Under the pieces are notes generated by a model, which did not search any database, was not told the origin of the DNA, and saw nothing but the letters and a program-made list of their open reading frames with translations. The translations under genes were made by a program, and so were the position numbers. Below, piece by piece: positions 6,062-9,078 of a DNA stretch of 9,078 nt. Source of the DNA: Tagaea sp. (lineage in GTDB: Bacteria; Pseudomonadota; Alphaproteobacteria; CACIAM-22H2); NCBI GenBank assembly GCA_023653245.1, contig JAMNXK010000056.1, positions 1 through 9,078 on the forward strand, written 5' to 3'. Numbering within the stretch: the first letter of the stretch is position 1; each line of letters starts with the position of its first letter.

Positions 6062-7905
6062 TCCCACATCCCGCGCAGAGCGGCCTCGAAATTCCGCGCG
6101 AAGCCGGGCCCGTCCAGCAAGGGCGAAGCGCGCAAGCGCGCGCGCAAACCCGCGCGCGTCGCGGCGAGTTCTTGCGGATCGCGGACCGCGCGCGCGGCCA
6201 GCGCGACATAGGCGTCTTCGTCCGCCGCGATCCACGCGTCCAGGCGCCCCGCGCGCAGGATCGATCCGCCCATGCGCCCGAAGGGCGGCGCGGCTTCGAG
6301 GGTGACGACCGGAACGCCGAGCCAAAGCGCTTCGAACGTCGTAGCCCCCGCGTTGAAGGGAAACGGGTCCAGCGCGACGTCGATCCCGGCGTAGGAATCC
6401 CAAGTCACCTTTTGGGGATGGGTCGCGGCGAATTCGAGGCGCGCGCGATCCCCGCCTTGCGCCGCGAAACGCGCGGCCAGCCGCGCGCGGACATCCGCGT
6501 CGTTGAGCGCCAAGGTGTTCAGCCGGAGACGCGCGCCCGGCACCGCTTCGAGCACCCGCGCCCAAACCCGCAGCACCGCGTCGTTGATCCGCGCGAGCCG
6601 GCCGAAATGCCCGAACGTCGCATGGCCCTTGGCGAGGATCGGCGCCGGTGCCGGTTCGGGAAGTGCGGCTTGCGGCTCGAAGGCATAGGCGTGGGGCATG
6701 CGCCAGACGCCCTCGGCGAACGCCGCCTCGTGCCCGTCGGGCACGATATGCGCGTCGGTCAGGAACCAATCGATCGCGCGCATGCCCGACGTGCCGCAAT
6801 AGCCCAGCCAGCTCGCCTGCACCGGCGCCGGTTTGCGCGCGAAGACGCCCAGCCGGTTGCCCGCGGTGTGCGCGGCGAGATCGATCAGGATGTCGATCCC
6901 GTCGGCGCGGACCTGGGCTGCGGCCGCATCGTCGTCGAGGCCGAAAATCGGCCGCCAGGAATCCGCCAGGCCGCGCAGCGCGGCGGTTTCGTCGTCCGGC
7001 GTTTCGACGCTCGAATAGGCGAACACCTCGCAAGCCGAGCGGTCGTGGTGGCGGAACAGCGGCCGCACGAAGGGGGCGACCGAGTGGGTGCGGAAATCCC
7101 CCGACACGTAGCCGACGCGCAGGCGCCCGCCGGCGGCGCGCGCGCGCGGCGGTTCGGCCGGGAAATGCGGATCGGCGAATTTCGCGGCCCAGGCCCCGTG
7201 CAACGCGAGGCGGGCGGCCGCGTCCACCGCGGGATCGTAGTTCGACGCGTAAAGCCGGTTGACCCAAGCCGGCTCGTGGTCCGGCGCGAGCGCGAGCGCG
7301 CGTTCGTAGGCCGCGCGCGCAGCGGCGAAGCGGCCCTCCTCCAGCGCGCAATTGCCGAGGCCGAATTGCGCGTTCACGGACGCGGGATCGAGCGCGGCTA
7401 CGCGCGCGAAGCCGGCTTCGGCCTCCGCCAGCCGCCACACCTTCTGCGCGAGCATGGCGTGCACGAAAGTCGCGTTGGCGCTGTCGGGATGGCGCTGCTG
7501 CCCCGCGCGCGCCGCTTCGTAGGCCGCGACGCGCTCGCCGGCGCGATCGAGCAACAAGGGCAGCATCGCGGCGAAATCCACGCGCGCGGGATGTCGCGCG
7601 GCGCCGTCGCGCGCGCGCGCCGTCGCACCCGCCAAGTCGCCCGCCGCGTCGCGCGCGACCAGCGCCAACCACAGCGCATCCCCATTGCCCGGGTCGAGCG
7701 CGCACGAAGCCTCGCCCGCCAGAGCCGCCTCCGCCGGGCGCCCGAGTGCGAGCAGCGCCACGCCGCGCAAAAAATGGCCGGGCGCGAAAGCGGGGCTCTC
7801 GGCGAGGGCGGCGTCGATGTCCGGCAAAGCCTCGGCCCCGCGCCCCTCGCGCACCCGATCCGCGAGCCCATTCCAGCGCGCGGCCAAATCCCCGGAGTCG
7901 GTCAT
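6040..7905 (-). CDS. TPR protein with GT41 (O-GlcNAc transferase/SPINDLY-like) glycosyltransferase domain
   Basis: The 621-residue product has TPR-like helical repeats at about residues 10-225 (clearest one at 177-210, with GLGNCALEEGRFAAARAAYE) and a GT41 catalytic region from about 260 to 615. Motifs align with eukaryotic OGT: GYVSGDFRTHSV at 265-276 (His274 matching human His498), DGIDILIDLAAHTAGNR at 335-351, APVQASWLGYCGTSG at 360-374, FGHFGRLARIND at 431-442, and the donor-loop region DPFPFNAGATTFEALWLGVP at 513-532. Where human OGT has the UDP-contacting Lys842, this protein has Arg439. There is no signal peptide, so it should be cytosolic. Known members of the family glycosylate Ser/Thr of proteins with sugar from a nucleotide donor; acceptor and sugar here are unknown. 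The start (MTDSGD) lies 14 bases after the WD40 gene stop with no clear Shine-Dalgarno, so coupling is likely. The frame stays open far upstream through the WD40 gene, but that is a shadow. Confidence 0.92.
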   Translation of the reverse strand: MTDSGDLAARWNGLADRVREGRGAEALPDIDAALAESPAFAPGHFLRGVALLALGRPAEAALAGEASCALDPGNGDALWLALVARDAAGDLAGATARARDGAARHPARVDFAAMLPLLLDRAGERVAAYEAARAGQQRHPDSANATFVHAMLAQKVWRLAEAEAGFARVAALDPASVNAQFGLGNCALEEGRFAAARAAYERALALAPDHEPAWVNRLYASNYDPAVDAAARLALHGAWAAKFADPHFPAEPPRARAAGGRLRVGYVSGDFRTHSVAPFVRPLFRHHDRSACEVFAYSSVETPDDETAALRGLADSWRPIFGLDDDAAAAQVRADGIDILIDLAAHTAGNRLGVFARKPAPVQASWLGYCGTSGMRAIDWFLTDAHIVPDGHEAAFAEGVWRMPHAYAFEPQAALPEPAPAPILAKGHATFGHFGRLARINDAVLRVWARVLEAVPGARLRLNTLALNDADVRARLAARFAAQGGDRARLEFAATHPQKVTWDSYAGIDVALDPFPFNAGATTFEALWLGVPVVTLEAAPPFGRMGGSILRAGRLDAWIAADEDAYVALAARAVRDPQELAATRAGLRARLRASPLLDGPGFARNFEAALRGMWDQAARSK

Positions 7906-7919
7906 GGCGGAAGGATACG

Positions 7920-8870
7920 CTATCTCGGCGCCGGAATTTCCTCGCCGGTGTCGAGGTTCCAGATCTTCACCACCTCGTCGTAGCCCGCCGACAGGCCGCG
8001 CCGCCCGTCGGGCGAAAACGCCACGCTCCATACCGGCCGGCGATGGCCTTGCATGTTGTGGAGCTGGCGACCGATCTCGACGTCCCACAAACGGAACGTT
8101 CGGTCCCCGCCGCCCGACAGCAGCCGCTTGCCGTCGGGCGACAGCGCCACCGACGTGACGAAGCCGCGATGGCCATCGAGGACCGCCCGCTCGTTCCGCG
8201 TTTCGAGATCCCAAATCCGCACCGTGCCGTCGGTCGAGCCCGAGGCGAGGATCTTGCCGTCGCCGGAAACCGCCAGCGCGTTGACCGAATTGGTGTGGCC
8301 TTCGAGCACGTAAAGCTCGGCACCGGTCTCCAGATCCCACAGCCGGATCGTCAGGTCGTAGCCCGCCGACACGCCGATGCGCCCGTCGGGCAGGATCGCC
8401 GCCGCGTTGACGTTCTGCGTGTGGCCCTCGAACGCGCGCAACGACCGGCCGGTGGCGGCGTCCCACAGGCGCAAGCTGCGGTCCCAGCTCGCCGAGAAAA
8501 TCCGCGTGCCGTCCGGCGACACGGCAAGCCCGGCGACGCTCGCGCGATGGCCTTCGAACTTGCGCAAGACGGTTCCGGCCTCGAGATCCCAGAGCAGGAT
8601 CGTGCCGTCGAACGAGCCCGACACGCCTTGGCGCCCACCGGGCAGGAAGGCGACCGCGTTGACGCTTTGGCTGTGCTCCTCGAGCGCCTTGAGCTCGCGA
8701 TGCGCGGGCAAATCCCACAGCCGCACCGAGTAGTCCCACGAGCCGGTCAGCGCGCGCGCGCCGTCGGGCGACACGGCGACCGCGTTGACCATGGCGCCAT
8801 GACCTTGCAACTCGGCGCCGGCGGGGCACGCGATCAGGACGAAGGCTGCGATGGCGGCGCTGCGGATCAT
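7920..8870 (-). CDS. Exported seven-bladed WD40 beta-propeller protein
   Basis: The 316-residue protein is seven WD40 repeats and little else. Conserved GH/EH histidines fall at residues 24, 66, 108, 150, 192, 234 and 276, and the W of the WD (last one WN) at 52, 94, 136, 178, 220, 262 and 304, an exact 42-residue period. SPDG-type turns and internal Asp residues are kept in most blades. The N-terminus MIRSAAIAAFVLIACPAGAE is a short export signal. It may be cut after PAGA by signal peptidase I, or lipidated at Cys15, since LIAC fits a lipobox. The likely role is an interaction platform in the periplasm or on a membrane; no enzyme motif is seen and the partner is unknown. It precedes the GT41 gene by 14 bases, so the two are probably one transcript. 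The frame is open 46 codons further upstream, but that part translates through the terminator stem; the ATG before the signal peptide is the sensible start. No Shine-Dalgarno is visible. Confidence 0.93.
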   Translation of the reverse strand: MIRSAAIAAFVLIACPAGAELQGHGAMVNAVAVSPDGARALTGSWDYSVRLWDLPAHRELKALEEHSQSVNAVAFLPGGRQGVSGSFDGTILLWDLEAGTVLRKFEGHRASVAGLAVSPDGTRIFSASWDRSLRLWDAATGRSLRAFEGHTQNVNAAAILPDGRIGVSAGYDLTIRLWDLETGAELYVLEGHTNSVNALAVSGDGKILASGSTDGTVRIWDLETRNERAVLDGHRGFVTSVALSPDGKRLLSGGGDRTFRLWDVEIGRQLHNMQGHRRPVWSVAFSPDGRRGLSAGYDEVVKIWNLDTGEEIPAPR

Positions 8871-8878
8871 GGCGGCGG

Positions 8879-8916
8879 AAAAGAAAAAGGCCCGGAACCG
8901 TCGCCGGTTCCGGGCC
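8879..8916 (-). terminator. Strong intrinsic terminator, adjacent to the WD40 start
   Basis: On the minus strand a perfect 12-bp stem (GGCCCGGAACCG with CGGTTCCGGGCC) closes on a GCGA tetraloop of the GNRA type and is followed by TTTTTCTTTT. It begins 16 bases after the stop of the gene cut by the right edge, so it should end that transcript. The foot of the stem is only 18 bases before the WD40 ATG, which leaves no room for an ordinary promoter and ribosome-binding site between them. Confidence 0.92.
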
Positions 8917-8932
8917 CTTCGAAAGTTGGGCC

Positions 8933-9078
8933 TCAGTCGTGGCCCATCTTGGGCATCGGCGTGCCCTTGACCTTGGCGAGCCAAATGCCGTGGTGCTCCT
9001 TGGCCCAATTCTCGTCGACCTCGCCGGTGGACATGGCGTCGAAGGCCTGCTCCATCCCGATCGAGCCGATATAGATAT
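8933..9078 (-). CDS. C-terminal 47 residues of an unrecognised protein (cut by window edge)
   Basis: A minus-strand frame runs in from the right edge and stops with TGA at 8933-8935. Its 47 visible residues contain GMEQAFDAM, then EVDENWAKEHHGIWLAKV, and end in PMPKMGHD. The segment is hydrophilic and looks helical (Glu/Lys/Ala/Trp-rich), with no membrane segment. I do not recognise the family. The strongest support that it is a real gene is the intrinsic terminator 16 bases after its stop, together with codon use like the neighbours. It is the gene upstream of the WD40-GT41 pair on the same strand, but the terminator separates them. Confidence 0.7.
   Translation of the reverse strand, partial: IYIGSIGMEQAFDAMSTGEVDENWAKEHHGIWLAKVKGTPMPKMGHD

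Noticed and set aside
5662..7983. A 773-codon plus-strand open frame across the PAS gene and the GT41 gene
   Set aside because: Arg/Pro/Gly-rich shadow, mostly antisense to the GT41 gene; the real plus-strand gene here is the PAS gene in another frame.
6040..8829. A single 929-codon frame that could be a fusion extending the GT41 protein upstream
   Set aside because: The upstream 308 codons lie out of frame over the WD40 gene and give Arg-rich nonsense, while the WD40 frame gives seven clean blades. The start at 7905 is preferred.
7746..9074. A 442-codon plus-strand frame antisense to the WD40 gene, with a regular repeat
   Set aside because: Its apparent repeats mirror the 126-base period of the WD40 blades; it is a shadow frame.

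Overview
The window is about two thirds GC throughout, with strong GC at third codon positions. Gene order and protein sequences point to an alphaproteobacterium, most likely Rhodospirillales-like: the minus strand carries the conserved chromosomal cluster rpsB-tsf-pyrH-frr-uppS-cdsA-dxr, and the neighbouring genes (a PAS_5-type protein and a GT41 glycosyltransferase with TPRs) belong to families common in that group. The species cannot be told from the sequence alone.

Layout. Positions 1-5265 hold seven minus-strand genes, read from right to left, with gaps of 47, 22, 12 and 33 bases, then a 4-base ATGA overlap (uppS/cdsA) and a 10-base overlap (cdsA/dxr). They look like one transcript from a start somewhere to the right of 5265. 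The cluster joins translation (ribosomal protein S2, elongation factor Ts, ribosome recycling factor) with UMP kinase and with envelope precursor supply (undecaprenyl diphosphate, CDP-diacylglycerol, and the isoprenoid pathway enzyme DXR). The dxr gene runs off the left edge.

Positions 5266-5596 form the only long gap, 331 bases between divergent genes. It holds the rpsB leader, rich in inverted repeats, and probably the promoter of a small plus-strand PAS-domain gene (5597-6061). That gene overlaps tail to tail, by 22 bases, with a minus-strand gene for a 621-residue TPR/GT41 (O-GlcNAc-transferase-like, SPINDLY-like) protein at 6040-7905. Fourteen bases upstream of that gene ends an exported seven-bladed WD40 propeller gene (7920-8870). 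A near-perfect intrinsic terminator (12-bp stem, GCGA loop, T tract) stands only 18 bases before the WD40 start codon and follows the end of an unrecognised gene cut by the right edge.

Most of the window is well-conserved housekeeping. The parts that are not routine are the WD40-GT41 pair (exact 42-residue blade period, no visible Shine-Dalgarno before either gene, terminator pressed against the first start codon), the structured rpsB leader, and an altered metal/substrate-binding motif in DXR. I see no mobile element, CRISPR array, tRNA or rRNA.
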